Shown here in pieces: positions 46,597-58,848 of a DNA stretch of 64,000 nt. A program made the position numbers and the translations under genes. The notes beneath the pieces are model-generated. The model was not told the origin of the DNA. It saw nothing but the letters and a program-made list of their open reading frames with translations, and did no database searches. Positions within the stretch are counted from its first letter, which is position 1. Every line of letters starts with the position of its first letter. The DNA comes from Lotus japonicus (taxonomy: Eukaryota > Streptophyta > Magnoliopsida > Fabales > Fabaceae), in assembly GCF_012489685.1 (NCBI RefSeq), contig NC_080044.1, forward strand, positions 83,624,732 through 83,688,731, read 5' to 3'.

Positions 46597-48239
46597 GGCT
46601 TCAAGGGTTGAATGAACCTTGAAATTGTAAAAGGAATCAGTTACAATCCTTGAAAAAATTTTACATCAAATTGGGTCCTTTTTTTTTAATTCAATTAAGG
46701 ATAAAGGCTGCCAGACATCAATTTTATCCTACTAAGCAATTCCACGTGGCTTTTTTAAAATTTTTTTAAATCAAAAAATTTATTTTTTATTTCCAACTCA
46801 TATATTAAAGCATAAATAAAAAAATAAAAAACTTAATAAAATCCTAATCTAAATATAAACTTAATTTTTTTTAAATACAAACTAGACGAAGCAAAAGCTA
46901 AACAATGGAAAAGCAAGAACCCAGCAGTGCTCAAACTAAAGCCAGACAACCAAATAAGTCTTGCCAATAACTATTAAGTGCATAGACACAAAAGCACAAA
47001 AGCAGAAGAAACCAAATTGGGGGTAAATACTTTCGATGTCCATCTGTAATTGCAACGAGTAGCATCCCCCAAACTTGGAATTCACCGTTGAATGTTGATG
47101 AGTAACTGAAGCAGAAAAAGAAAAATTGTGGATATGGATCAACTTCCAGCCTCAAATTTACCCTCTAAGCTAGGAATTAAAGCAAACCCAAGCATAAAGA
47201 AAAGACTTTCGTCGCCGAGGGAATTGATATCCCACTATGAATCTCAAGGGATGGAAACTGAAGAAGCCTCCTTGAAGGTGATAGAGGATCTCCAGAAGGC
47301 ATTGTTTGGGGTAATATTCTCTGGTAGAGGTAAAAAAGACAAGCTTTTGACTGATTCTTCTACGAAGATGGATGCAGTCAATAACAGACTCAACATTCTT
47401 GACATGAAGCTTGATTCAAAGCCTGTGTATGCATTCAATTAAAAAAGACAAGCTTTTGACTTCTACAAAATGCTCAAAACCCAAAACACCCACCGCTCAC
47501 AACCCCCACCCCCACCGCTGCAACCCACATCCAACCCCACCCATCGCAACCCAACCAAAACCCTGAAACCCTCACCTACCGAAACCCAGAACCAAGAACC
47601 CTCACCCACCGCAGACCCACCCAAAACACCACACCCACCTCCACTACCGCAACCCCCATCATCCAACCCATAAATCTCAACCAATCTCTCACCCCCAAAC
47701 CTCCATCAGACCAGTCAAGTAAAACCCCAAAACCTGAGAATAATAGGAGGTTCTGGATCAGGGTAATCTGAGTTCATGGGGTTTTGGTTCAATCTAAAGA
47801 TGGATGATGGATGATGAAGAATAAGAGATGATGAAGAGATGCAGAACGCATGCAGAACAAACAAACAAAAAATGAAGGAGAGAGGATAAGGAATGAAGAT
47901 GATTAGATTAAGATTTGGGGCTGAATAGATAAGATTAGAGAGTATTAGTGATTAGTTTAGATTTTGTATTAAGATGTTATTAAGTTTTTATTTTTAATTT
48001 AGGTTAATTTATGACTTGGAATTAAAAAATTAAGTTTTGAAATTTTTCAATTAAAAAAAAATAAAAATGCCACGTGGAAAAGCTGAGTAGCCTAAAATTG
48101 AAGCCACATCACCGTCTGACACCATTTGTCCTTAATTGGATTAAAAAAAAAATTACAGGGACCTAATTTGATGTAAAAAAATTTAGGTCATGAAACTGAT
48201 TCCCTTTGTAATTTTAGGGGTTATTTGACCCTTTAAGCC
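46597..48239. mobile_element. Long-TIR Mutator-like element with a captured ORF
   Basis: Inverted ends of ~180 bp: left GGCTTCAAGGGTTGAATGAACC, right complement GGCTTAAAGGGTCAAATAACC. They continue through TTTTACATCAAATTGGGTCC, TTAAGGA…A and TCCACGTGGC. The element is 1643 bp. The flanks are T-runs, so the target duplication cannot be read. Inside, 47128-47442 (+) is an open, gene-like frame, followed by a Pro-rich low-complexity stretch (47470-47690). Confidence 0.82.
47128..47442 (+). pseudogene. Captured exon-like ORF (SPRELISHYESQG)
   Basis: A 104-codon frame with balanced, protein-like content: KKRLSSPRELISHYESQGME, SLKVIEDLQKALFGVI, SGRGKKDKLL, NRLNILDMKLDSKP. I recall plant proteins with the same SPRELI-HYESQG…SGRGKKDK…ILDMKLDSKPGYG run, but cannot name the family. 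It ends in YAFN stop, where the host protein would go on. It lies inside a long-TIR element, so transduplicated gene DNA is the best reading. Confidence 0.5.
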
Positions 48240-48482
48240 TAATTTTTTTTTTGGTAAATAAAATAGGAGGTAACCGTGTATGCATTCGTGTGAGTTTAAA
48301 AAATACAATTAAACCTTAAAAATAATTATTTTTGGTGCAAACAAAGAAAAAACAGCTTATATTTTTCTCAAAATCTCAAAAAAAAAAAAATCCAGATAAA
48401 TCGGAAAAGACATTAATCGCTTTTCTTTAAAGAGGGTTAGCGGAGCGGCGTGGGGAGATTGTGTTTGGGAATCAAATCAAGG

Positions 48483-48866
48483 ATGTCGGATCCATACGAG
48501 CGGGTGAAAGGAGGAAGATTAGCATTCAAAGGAGGAACCCTGGCCACTCGCACCGATAATCCTAAGAAGAGAAAGAAAGGGAAGAAGAAGAAGGACAAGA
48601 ACCCTAACGACGAAGACGAAACCCTGATAGTCATAGATAAACAGGGTGATGGATCCGAATCAGCAGCAGCAGCAGCAGCAGAAGGGGAAGAGGAAGAGGC
48701 GTACACGATTGATGCGGCGAAGCGAATGAAATACGAACAACTCTTCCCGGTTGAAGCCAAGAAGTTCGGTTACGAACCCAAAACCAAAACCAAAACCAAC
48801 TCCAAGTCCGTTGAGGAGGCCCTCGATGATCGCGTCAAGAAGAAGGCTGATCGTTACTGCAAATGA
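48483..48866 (+). CDS. FAM32A-like protein
   Basis: Single exon, 127 aa. The ATG at 48483 gives the family start MSDPYERVKGGRLAFKGG; a longer reading from 48450 starts with GTG and is rejected. A lysine-rich stretch (KKRKKGKKKK) is a likely nuclear signal. After an acidic/Ala linker comes the conserved C-terminal part: YTIDAAKRMKYEQLFPVEAK, RVKKKADRYCK. FAM32A (DUF1754) in animals is a spliceosome C-complex factor that helps exon joining; the plant role is inferred from that. The Ala run comes from a GCA repeat at 48661-48680. The minus-strand ORF over the same bases is its shadow. Confidence 0.93.
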   Translation: MSDPYERVKGGRLAFKGGTLATRTDNPKKRKKGKKKKDKNPNDEDETLIVIDKQGDGSESAAAAAAEGEEEEAYTIDAAKRMKYEQLFPVEAKKFGYEPKTKTKTNSKSVEEALDDRVKKKADRYCK

Positions 48867-49423
48867 ATTGTGAGCGAGTCTTGTTCTATTTCAATTATTT
48901 ACCCACTCACACTCACACTCACTTCTTCTTTTGTTTCATTTATTTTGGGGTTTCGCTTTCTTCATCACAAAACAATCTGTGGCGTGCCTTTCCTCAAAGT
49001 TTATTTGTTTGTTACCCGCCGCACCCATTGATAACACCATCCATTATCAGACTTACTCCTATTCATAGTTGCCCTTGTGAGTTTTGTGTAGCTTAATATG
49101 CTGTTGATTGATGGTTTTATCATGTGTTTACTGTTAGGTTTTCAGCTATTGATAATTTAATTTATTTTGTTTGTAGTAGGTTGTGGTGCAATGGAGCAGT
49201 TGAGCATGCATCACCAACCATTTGCGGCCATTGTATTGTATTCTGCTTCATAATTTGGATACACTTTAGAGCTCTGAATATTTTGAAGGAATCAATGTTC
49301 TGAATATGCTATAGTTTCATTCATCTCTGTCTCAGATGTAGTGATTAGCTCTCTTGACTTTTAATCTAATAATGTATCACTATCACTTGCAGTATGTACA
49401 AATTAAAATTACGATGGAGGAAC

Positions 49424-49664
49424 TAGTTTGGAGGTGTATGGTGAATTTGTTTCTTATTCAGGATTGTAGGCAAATTAGTAGACTTTCATAATTTCTCTGT
49501 TAGAAGGTAACGCAATGTAGCACAGCCCATTCTCTTGCTAAATTTGCTTTGGTCTCTCCTGATCATATCTGGATTGAAGAGGTTATTTATTGTATTCAAA
49601 CTGATGTTACTTCGGATATGCTTCCATCCTTTTCTTATTAATGAAATCAGTGTTTTGCTGTAAA
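49424..49664 (+). mobile_element. 5'-truncated LINE (L1-type) with 19-bp target duplication
   Basis: The direct repeat AAAATTACGATGGAGGAAC at 49405-49423 and 49665-49683 brackets the piece. The inside reads AHSLAKFALVSPDHIWIEEV…SDMLP then stop, the RNase H C-terminus of plant LINEs, followed by a short 3' UTR and an A-run. About 240 bp remain, a typical 5' truncation. Confidence 0.88.
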
Positions 49665-50199
49665 AAAATTACGATGGAGGAACAAGAAAGTTTCGTGAGA
49701 GCGACCCGTTGGAGTGGGTATGCGGCATGACGATAATAACTTGTGCGAATTAGATGACATGACAATGTCAAGTAGATTATTGTGTCTATCTTTCACTTTA
49801 TAAATATTTTAGGATCTCACATATTAGTACATATAAAGAGACAGATAGTTACGAAAGTTTTACATAATAGTACATGAGAATATAATGATCCGTGATATTT
49901 TACATCACACAATTTGTCGTGACGAGAGAAGTCATGATATAAACTAAGCCATGGCGAGAGAAGTCATGGTATAAACCAAGCCATGCAACATTAGATTAGA
50001 TGGTTTTTGTTTTTCTTAATTCCTTCAGTCCTTCTAATTAACCTGATTTGCGTTATTAAGAAGGATTTTATTTTGAGAAATGGTTAATATGTACTAATTG
50101 TGTAAAGAATGTTTACATTGTCATCCAATCATGTTTTGAGAAGTTTTCCACATCATCATTTAAGATGATAAAATTTAATTAAACCAAGTAAAAACTACC

Positions 50200-50740
50200 A
50201 CTACCATGTTATTCAAATGTGAAGCTGAGCTTTGGGCTTTGGGCGTGCTAGTTTCGAGCTTATCGTTCGTGATGCGTCGTGCTAGTTTCGAGCTTATTGT
50301 TCGTGACGCGTTGGGGAAATTGTTAGCTTGTACAATGTGTCTTCGATATGCAATTAGCTCCTCTCTTAGAGTTTTTGTTTTACTTGGGTGACTTGTGTCT
50401 TAAGCGTGTTTTCTTTTCTTGTCCAAAACACCTTATTTTTTAGACTGGTTGTTGCATGTTTATAACCTTTGGAGGAATGACACTCCCATCAATACTTATG
50501 TGGGGGGTATTGTTTGTGACTGTCATGCTATGGCTTTAGTCTGTATAGTGTCGGAGCTTATGTTTGTTAGACACATTGGCAATAATGTAGCAGACTATCT
50601 TGCTAGGCTTGCGTTTTCACACCCTGATTGTGTTTGGGTGGAATAAGGCCTTGTTGGTCGTGCTCCATTTTAGCATTCTAATGAACTGAACCTTGACATT
50701 TTACCTTATGAATGAATTTTATTTTTCGTATAAAAAATGT
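50200..50740 (+). mobile_element. Second LINE RNase H fragment
   Basis: 50209-50390 reads KCEAELWALGVL… and FELIVRDALGKLLACT. 50560-50645 reads RHIGNNVADYLARLAFSHPD, then CVWVE and stop. Together these are the E-, D- and C-terminal parts of a LINE RNase H, broken by frame changes. A 34-bp tandem duplication (CGTGCTAGTTTCGAGCTTAT…) lies at ~50246-50313. It ends in TTCGTATAAAAAA. No clear target duplication. Confidence 0.7.
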
Positions 50741-51707
50741 GATTGGTTGATAGTATGAAAATTTTCTACAGGTGCATAGAGTAACTCTTTTTTTAGGATG
50801 TTGCATTTTTAAGGGTTTTATTGTCCTTGTGGAATGTTGTTATATTGTTCCAACTTCCAACTAACATACAATGATACAAACTAATTATAAGCTTCTCGTT
50901 TATGCGCACCACTGGATTAGCTTCGACGATCCTCTTTATTTCTCAAGTATTCTTTTAAATTTTGTATTATGATTATATGAAATGTACCATCTTAAAGAGC
51001 CAACCTAGTTCACTGGGAATATTTTCAATCTTCTTTTTTATTTTATTATTTAGCTGGGTTATAAGAGTGATTAAAGTAGTTTATGTTTAATTCTCTTAAA
51101 GTATTGATTGTAAACCTCGTGTAAATACTAAATATAGAAACCTTAAGATGGCTATTATATTTGACATTTTATACTTTTTGACATTTTTCACTCATGTTCT
51201 CACCGGTTCAAAAAATGGTAGATGTTTCTCATGAATATAATAGCCAAGGATTTCCGCGGTTCGAAAGCAATTTTGTGATCTAATTTTAAGTAGGAAAAAA
51301 TTTACTACATTATAAGTACTCTTTGTAATATTATCCAATAAAAAACTCAGTCACCCACTTTTTTAATATTTTATAAATTTTATGAATGTGAAAACTTCCC
51401 TCAACATACATTTTTCAACCTACATATCATGTTGTAATTAGGCATGTTATAGTTGAACAACAGTAAAAACATAATTTTTCTATTACTTTTTTCACGAACA
51501 AAAACATCATTCAAATGTGAGAAGAGAAGTACTATAAATTAACATCGTATAAGTGGTGACACTGACATATCCTCCAACCAGTGATCAACTTCATCAAGCA
51601 GTGAGAGAGCATGGCAGTGCACTGAGTGCAGTGCAGGGATTCCTCAGCAGAAGGATAGCTTTCCCCATTATTTATGATTGAGTGGTTAATACTTCATAAG
51701 GTCAAGG

Positions 51708-54700
51708 TCAAATTTTCATCTTGCCTTGCAAATCCATATCACGATAGATGTGCCATTTTTTGTATCTCTGATCTCCATTTAAAACAGGTCTAAGCCGAGG
51801 AGCAGTAGTGCAAGTTGCACAACAACATCCGCTTAGATCCTTTGCACATTCTCTGCAGCATCTGCAAGACAATGATTAACATGCATGGCATGAATGAATC
51901 ATATTTCAAATTGAGAGCAAACTGTAAATCACCATGCAAAAATACAGGATAAGTCTATTTAAAATAACAGGCATGAAACAGAGAAAGGCGACTTACAAAA
52001 AAAGTAAATTACAGTCAAGATTTGCACAGTTCCTATGTCTCAACTCACTGACTTGCATATTACATATGTAACATTTTGCGAATCTATCATCTCCAGAAAC
52101 TGGAGTCGCCTCTGCTTCAGCTGTGGCCCAGGCATAGTAAACAGGAGGAGGGAGAGACAGACGGGAGTCAAATACAAATAAATTTCCTACCCATTCTGCA
52201 GGGCCTTCACTCTTTAAATAGTGAGAAACACCTCCCTTGAGGGTATACAAATTCTGAAATCCCTGCTGCCTGCCATATCGGATCAAAGTTTCAATGCACT
52301 TATTATTAGAATTAGGGAGATCTAACTCAACCCAAAAGCTAGCTTAAGAGTTGAGGGTTGCTCTACCCTTTATAAAAACTTGTTTGATCATATCTCTAAC
52401 CAATGTGGGACTTCTAATACTTATAATAAAATGATTAATGCTAATGTGTTATCATATTTTTACCATCTAGAAGTTAAATATTTTGTTTTTTTCAATAATT
52501 TTGTTTTTACCATCTAGAAGTTAAGTAATTTTAGAAAGTAATGATTGAATTTGAAAGGTAGTGCAATGTTTGCGAAATATGTTGTGAAAAATAAGATGGG
52601 CTCAAAGAGTCAGGTGGGCCAGTCTTTGTTGGAGTTAGTTGGTTAGCGCCCCGACATGGGGAGGAAAGATATAGGGGGAGAGAATGCAAGTGAGGGCAGT
52701 TGCTGGTAAGTCAGTTATAGGTGGGAGAGACCACGCTCTCAATTTCCTAGGGTACAACATGATGCAAAAAACTGAGATTTTCTAGGGCAATTGCTGGTTA
52801 ATCAGTTATATGTCACCTAAAGGAAGGAGCTTCCATACCCAACATAAGCGTAACCTCACTATCAGAAATCTGATATTGAAAAAATGGTAGCTGAAATTTT
52901 AGAAGCTGAGATAATTAGGCCTTTTAATAGTCCATATTCAAGCCCTATCATATTGGTTAGAAAAAAAAGATATGAGTTGGATGTTATGTGTGGATTATGG
53001 GGCTTTGAATAAAATCACTATACCTGATAAATTTATTATTCACAGTTATAGATGAATTGTTGAATGAGATAGGGGGTAAGGATATTTTGAAAATTGGATT
53101 TAAGGTCAGAGTATCACCAATAAGATAGAGAAGACTGCATTTAGGACTCATGGGAGCCACTATGAGTTCTTGGTTTTACCTTTTGGGCTTGCTAATGCCC
53201 CTTCTTCTTTTCGATCCTTAAAGAATTAAGTGTTGAAACCCTTAATAAGAAAGTATGTTTAGTATTTTTTGATGGTATTTTCGAGTATAGCTTGTCTATG
53301 GATGAGCATGAACAACATTTGGGGACTGTTTTGAATCTCTTATAGAAACATGACTTGAAGGTCAATGGAAAAAAATGTACATTTGGCCAGGAAAATTTGG
53401 AGTATTTGGGCCAAATTATTTCTGCACGTGGTGTTTCTGTTGACCCTAAGAAGCTGGAGGCTATGTGGCTACTATCTATTCCCATAGATGTCAAGAGTTT
53501 AAGGGGATTTTTGGGGCTTAGTGGCTATTATAGGAGGTTTGTGCAAGGATATGGCAGGATTCTGTGACCTTTAACTCAGCTGTTGAACAAAGACAATTTT
53601 CAGTAGGGAGCAGATTCCAAAAAGGGGCATTTGATCCGTTGAAGCATGCCAGGACTTCTCTTCGTATATTAGTTGTTCCTGAATTTTTAAAGACCTTAGT
53701 TTTGGAAACTAATGAATCTGGGCATTGGTTGGTGGTTGTCTTGTTACAGGAAGGCAGACCCTTAGCTTTTTGGTGTACTACATTGTCCGACAGAAATCAG
53801 AGACAATATGTCTATGATAGAGACTGATGGCTGTTATGAAGGCAGTGTGGAGGCATTATTTCTTGGGAAATCCCTTTATTATTACAACTGATCAGAGAAG
53901 TCTTAAATTCGTGGCAGATCATAGGTTGTTGGGAGAAGAGCAGTTTAAATGGATCTCTAAGCTTGCAGGTTATGATTTTAAGATTCAGTATAAACCAGGG
54001 AAAGATAATTCAGTAACTAATGCATTGTTCAGGAGGAGTTCTTTTTGTGCTATTTCAGTCATAAAGATGCATGATTTTGAGGAATGGAATATGAGGAGCT
54101 GATGAGGGATGAAAAACTAAATGCATTCCGAAAATTATTCAGGATTTGATTGTAAATCCTGATTCCCATTCATGATATGTTTTGAAGGAATAAAAGCTAT
54201 TTTTTCAGGGCAGATTGGTGTTCTCTAAATCTTCCTCTAGAATTCCTATCATTCTTAAGGAACTCCATTCTTCTCTCATGGGAGGACATTCAGGGGTGTT
54301 GAGAAGTTATAAAAGGATGGCTAATGTGGTTTATTGGGATCGAATGAAGGCTGATATTAAAAAAAATTGTTGTTGCTTGTGATGTTTGTCAAAGAAACAA
54401 GTGTGATAATTTGTCCCCTGCTGGATTACTGGAACCTCTCCCTGTTCCCACACAGGTTTGGGCAGATATTCCTATGGATTTTGTTGGAGGCTTGTCTAAA
54501 TATATGGGAAAGGATACTGTTTTCGTAGTAGTAGACGAGCTTAGACAATATGCCCATTTTATTGCCTTAAGCCATCCTTTCATTGCCACTGGTGTAGCTG
54601 CTGTTTTTCTTCAAGAGATTGTCAGATTTCATGGTTTTCCCTCTTCCAACAGTGATTCAATATTTTTGAGCAATTTTTGGAAGACACTTTTTAAGGCAGA

Positions 54701-57700
54701 ATTAAAGTTCAGTTCTGCATACCATCCTCAAACAGATAGGCAGACTGAGGTTGTTAATAGATGTTTAGAAGTTTATTTGAGGTGCCTCAATGGTTCCAAG
54801 CTTAAGAAGTGGGTTTCTTGTCTTTGTAGGGCAGAATTTTGGTTTAACACCAATTATTCAGGGATCTACCATTCCTTCAAGGATTGAGGAGGTCAATCAA
54901 CTCATCAGCAGCAGAGATGAGTTATTAGCTGATTTGAGGCACAATTTGCTTCAATCTCAGGATTTGATGAGATCTTATGCAAATAAATATAGAAGGTATG
55001 TTGAGTATGCTGTAGGAGATTGGGTCTTTTTGAAGATGCAACCTTATAGAAGAAAGTCATTGGTTAAGAGGTTGAATGAGAAACTTGGTCCTCGGTTTTA
55101 TGGACCATTTCAGGTGCTGGAAAAGGTTGGGGGAGTAGCTTATAAACTGGACCTTCCTTCTCACAGTAGAATTCATCCAGTTTGTCATGTTTCTCTTCTT
55201 AAGAAGGCGGTTGTGGATTCTTTCCAATCTCAGCCATTGCCAACAATGTTGTCTGAAGAACATGAGTTGCTGGTTTATCCTGAATTTGTCTTAGACATAC
55301 CTGAGACGGCTCCTGGGGATGTGGAGGTTTTAATTCAGTGGCAGCATCTTTCTTCATGTGAGAATAGTTGGGAATATGCGTCCAGAATTCGTGAAGCTTT
55401 TCCAGACTAGTAGGAGTCAGCCTCTTATTACTAAGGTGTACAGCAGGAAATGTAAGAGAGTAACAGGGGATAAAAACCCTGCACTCTCCAGCTGAGTTAG
55501 TTGTTAGTTTGTAACAGAATGTAATTCTGTTTGGAGTTGTGGTCATAGCAGTTAGTTCAAAATTGTTAGATCTATAAGAGTGAATATCTGAGTGAAGGAA
55601 GGTAGGAAATTAATAGTCAATTGTGGGAGAGGGCAGGACTCCTGAAATCCAGGGTGTATCTGTTCTTACTGAGAGTCATTTCTCTTTTCAATACAATTCT
55701 TCTTCATTTCTCTTTAGTTTGGAGGAGAATATTAAACGATGCTTTTTTTACTTACCAGTAACTAACATACAAACCAGAAATTGTAGAGTGAATCATTGTC
55801 TTATAATATACAAAAGAATTTTAGAGTGCATCATATTATCAGTGTATTTGAGAATTTAACACATATGTGACCATGTGTTGAAAGTTGAAACCAATAACAT
55901 CTGCTGAAGTTCAAGCTGGAAGTAGTATGATTTCTTTTCTGAAAATAAAAGAAAAGGCCAAAAAGGATGCAAATATATATATTTAAAGTACAAATAACTA
56001 TTTACCTTAGCATTGTAGAATACACATCACAACGAATCCCTCCAGTGCAATACATCAATATGATTGCTTTTTCTTTATCCACATTTGATAAAGGATCTGA
56101 AGCAGTTATCTAAAGAAGGAAGTATAACAGAGGAGTGCATTAATAGCCAAAACGAAGAGATAAATTTCTAAACTTTGAACCAGTGATTCACAGATCCCAA
56201 CCTAAGATCTAGGCAAAAGGGGTTCACCCCTTAGCCAAATGAGCAAAATGCATTATATGAAACCTGAATTGGCAGCTAGAATGCTAGTCTTATCATAAGA
56301 TAATATAACAAATGAAAACAGTATTTTGTGAATAAAAGTGTTAATGCAAGAAAACCAAGATTTTATAGCATTACTTTGACTTGAAAATAAGTATTACAAC
56401 TTGATGGCATGGTTCAGCTTTATCACGAGATCAAATGAGTCCTCTTTCCTATATTAGTTCACATTTGGTCACTGACACATAAAATTATGGCCCGACCTGT
56501 TCCTTAGTCAATCCGAACGAAGTACTCCTAAAGCAGTCCACATTAGGTCTCTGAGCCCCACAAAAATGTCCAATATCCCACTCATAACCTGAATAACAAT
56601 AATGATACTAAGTTCATCAGAAGAACTTCTAACCATGAAAATGATAAATATTCTAAAAATAGTACAAAAGGAACCACAAATACACAACCAGATGTCGAAA
56701 AAATTGAATTGGAGATCTCCACAAAAACAGAAACTATGTCAGGAATGAGCAAGAAAGTTTCTGTTAAGACCATCATGCCAAAGGAGTCATTCATTAGTGA
56801 TGTTAGTGTCTTAGTGATGGTGGTGGTTGATGGAGAGCAGTGTGATGGTGGCAGTGTTGTAGGGTGGTGATGGCGGCAGTGGCGGTGGTGGTTTGATGTT
56901 GGTGTTGGAAGGTGATCGTGATGGTGGTGGTGATGGCGGTGGCGATAGCTATGGCGGCAACATTGGTGGCGGCAGTGGTGGAGGCGGCGTTAGTGGTGGC
57001 AATAGAGGTGGTGGTGGCGGTGGCGGAGGGTGGTGGTGGATTAAGTATTTTCATGTAACTTATACCTCACACTCTTATCATGCCTTATCTATCATCTATA
57101 TGGTGGATAATATAATCCATCATTTTAATGTATAAGAGTGGAATGATGGATAAACCTATACAATACAATGTTAGCACCAAACAATGTAAAATTGTATAAT
57201 GTATCATATGAACTTATACTATCATGCCTAAAACGACATACCAAACGAGCCATCAAAGTCCTAAAACTCTCATCTATTATTTCACTGGTGTTATTTATGT
57301 ATACTGTCATATCCTACCTCTACTAACTACCACAAACTAACTATGTGGGATTACATAGCACCTTACTCTAATTTCCAATGGTTGTCTACAATTTTCTAGC
57401 AACTTCCCAATCACTTGCCTTGTCCAGCCATTTCCCAGCAAAGTTCTTTCCAAAAAAGGTGAGTGCTTAGACTAGAGTTATCCGAATTAATTTGGGATGA
57501 ACTTGATTTTGGAAACTTGACTTTGCTCAAAACTTTATAAAGAAATGATTTATGGTTGTAACCTTTATCTCAAAATGAGTTCGAAATAAAATTTAGTATG
57601 AAACTCCCATGCTAACACAAGCTATTTAGCCTAACATGTATTTATGAGCAGAAGTAATGTTTATTGAATACAACCAAACATAAAGGTTGATGCACTTATG

Positions 57701-58848
57701 AACTGTAGAACCTTTACCATTTCTCACATCCAATAGAACGTAATTTCTGTTAGGATAATCTTTTGAAGTAAGATCATTTTTATTGATGGCTGCCAATCTA
57801 CCCCTCCATTCGGAAGGTGCTAAAGGTATTGCCCTCATTGAAGGATCAAGCAATGGAAGATGTGATATGCCACCATCAAACTGAGGACAAATGAAAGTAA
57901 AAAATTGATAGTGTTATTTTAAAGCCACAACCATTGTCATAAACAAAATAAAGACATTAAGACAAAGAAAACGTAGAAACTTGTAGGAAAGCTCCAGTAC
58001 AAAGAATAAACTCAACTAAGAAAGGTAAAGATAATAGAAATTTCCAATGGATCGTAGCTTGAAAAAAAAAAACAATACAGCTATGCCCATGCAGACAAGG
58101 AAAATCTTAAAGAAGATTTTATGGCATAATAACGTGGCTTGCCTGTACTAATGAAGGCTTATACCGTAACTTCAATGTTGGAAAGCTATGACCCTTTTCT
58201 GATGGAGACATCTGAACCATGATGTCAGAAAACCTGTTGTCCTCTTTTAACCAGTTGACATATGCCAGAGCATCTTTTGATGGCCCGCTATACTGTAGTA
58301 ATATATCACAACAGAAGGAGATATTTGGACTGTGAAACAGTGTGCAGAAGACTAGTAGCTACTAGCATAAATATTGTAAAATGTTGAGTAAGTATTTAGG
58401 GCAAATTGCACTTGACCTCCCCTTTATTTTATGAACTCCTTCATACATCATTTAGAATAATAGGGAGATGTTAAGTGTTATAATGAGTAATCCTAGGGCA
58501 GCTCAGTGCAAACATAATAAACCTACAAATATTTATTAAACAAAATGATTAGAAGTTTAGAACCCTCCCATGTTTTTCCATGCAATAAGTAGGTCATGTC
58601 AGTGAAAATGTTCCCTTTTGAAAATGTTCATTCTATTTCCAAACTGATTGATGGTGAAATAAAAGCTAAGATTTGGTCATCACATGGCATTTTTCCAATC
58701 AGGTTAAATAAGAAAATATATCTGTATATCTTTTAATGTGGAAATACACTTGTGGTGGAATGAATTACTGACCAGTACATGGGGTAAAACTAACCTGCGC
58801 ATTAATCCCTTGTTCACTCAAATAGACTCTTCCTTTGATGTCCAGATC
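51708..58848 (-). CDS. STR7: Rhodanese-like protein 7 / TrhO-type tRNA hydroxylase, 5' end missing
   Basis: Seven exons on the minus strand: 58848-58795, 58292-58143, 57880-57718, 56588-56497, 56109-56006, 52269-51997, 51861-51708. They join in frame. Seen: [31 protein letters not shown], rhodanese domain with the active loop [31 protein letters not shown], then a Cys-rich tail ([30 protein letters not shown]). This order fits plant STR7 and bacterial TrhO (UPF0176), which makes 5-hydroxyuridine at tRNA position 34; activity here is inferred. The intron after 58143 begins GC (CAG|GCAAGC). The intron 52270-56005 carries a gypsy relic. The first exon(s), with start codon, were not found; they may lie beyond the retroelements past 58849, outside the window. 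Confidence 0.88.
52590..55727 (+). mobile_element. Decayed Ty3/gypsy retrotransposon in the STR7 intron
   Basis: It lies in intron 52270-56005, antisense to the gene. Pieces in order: reverse transcriptase from ~52812 ([17 protein letters not shown], then [12 protein letters not shown] at ~53168), RNase H ([40 protein letters not shown]), integrase (~54411-54887, [13 protein letters not shown]) and a chromodomain-like C-terminus ([18 protein letters not shown]…IREAF) ending at 55410. Several frameshifts, stops and a worn RT catalytic region show it is dead. gag and protease are absent. 55490-55727 may be the 3' LTR; no 5' LTR is visible. It is related to the element at 60113 (shared PAGLL-PLP-PTQVW). 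Confidence 0.85.
56812..57040. repeat. GGT/GGC trinucleotide-rich tract
   Basis: Imperfect GGT/GGC/GAT triplet repeats in an STR7 intron (GGTGGTGGCGGTGGCGG). ORFs here on both strands (Gly-rich +, Thr/Ala-rich -) are products of the repeat. Confidence 0.8.

Larger units (their letters stand above)
48867..51707. other. Intergenic: UTR and LINE fragments
   Basis: 48867-49400 is the probable 3' UTR and spacer of the FAM32A-like gene. LINE 3' fragments lie at 49424-49664 and ~50200-50740. The rest (50740-51700) is AT-rich without a gene; the 3' UTR of the STR7-like gene is expected below 51708. Confidence 0.6.

Noticed and set aside
47470..47690. Pro-rich ORF and its Gly-rich antisense
   Set aside because: Low-complexity DNA within a long-TIR element, no domain.
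56803..57135. Gly-rich (+) and Thr/Ala-rich (-) ORFs
   Set aside because: Translations of a GGT/GGC triplet repeat.
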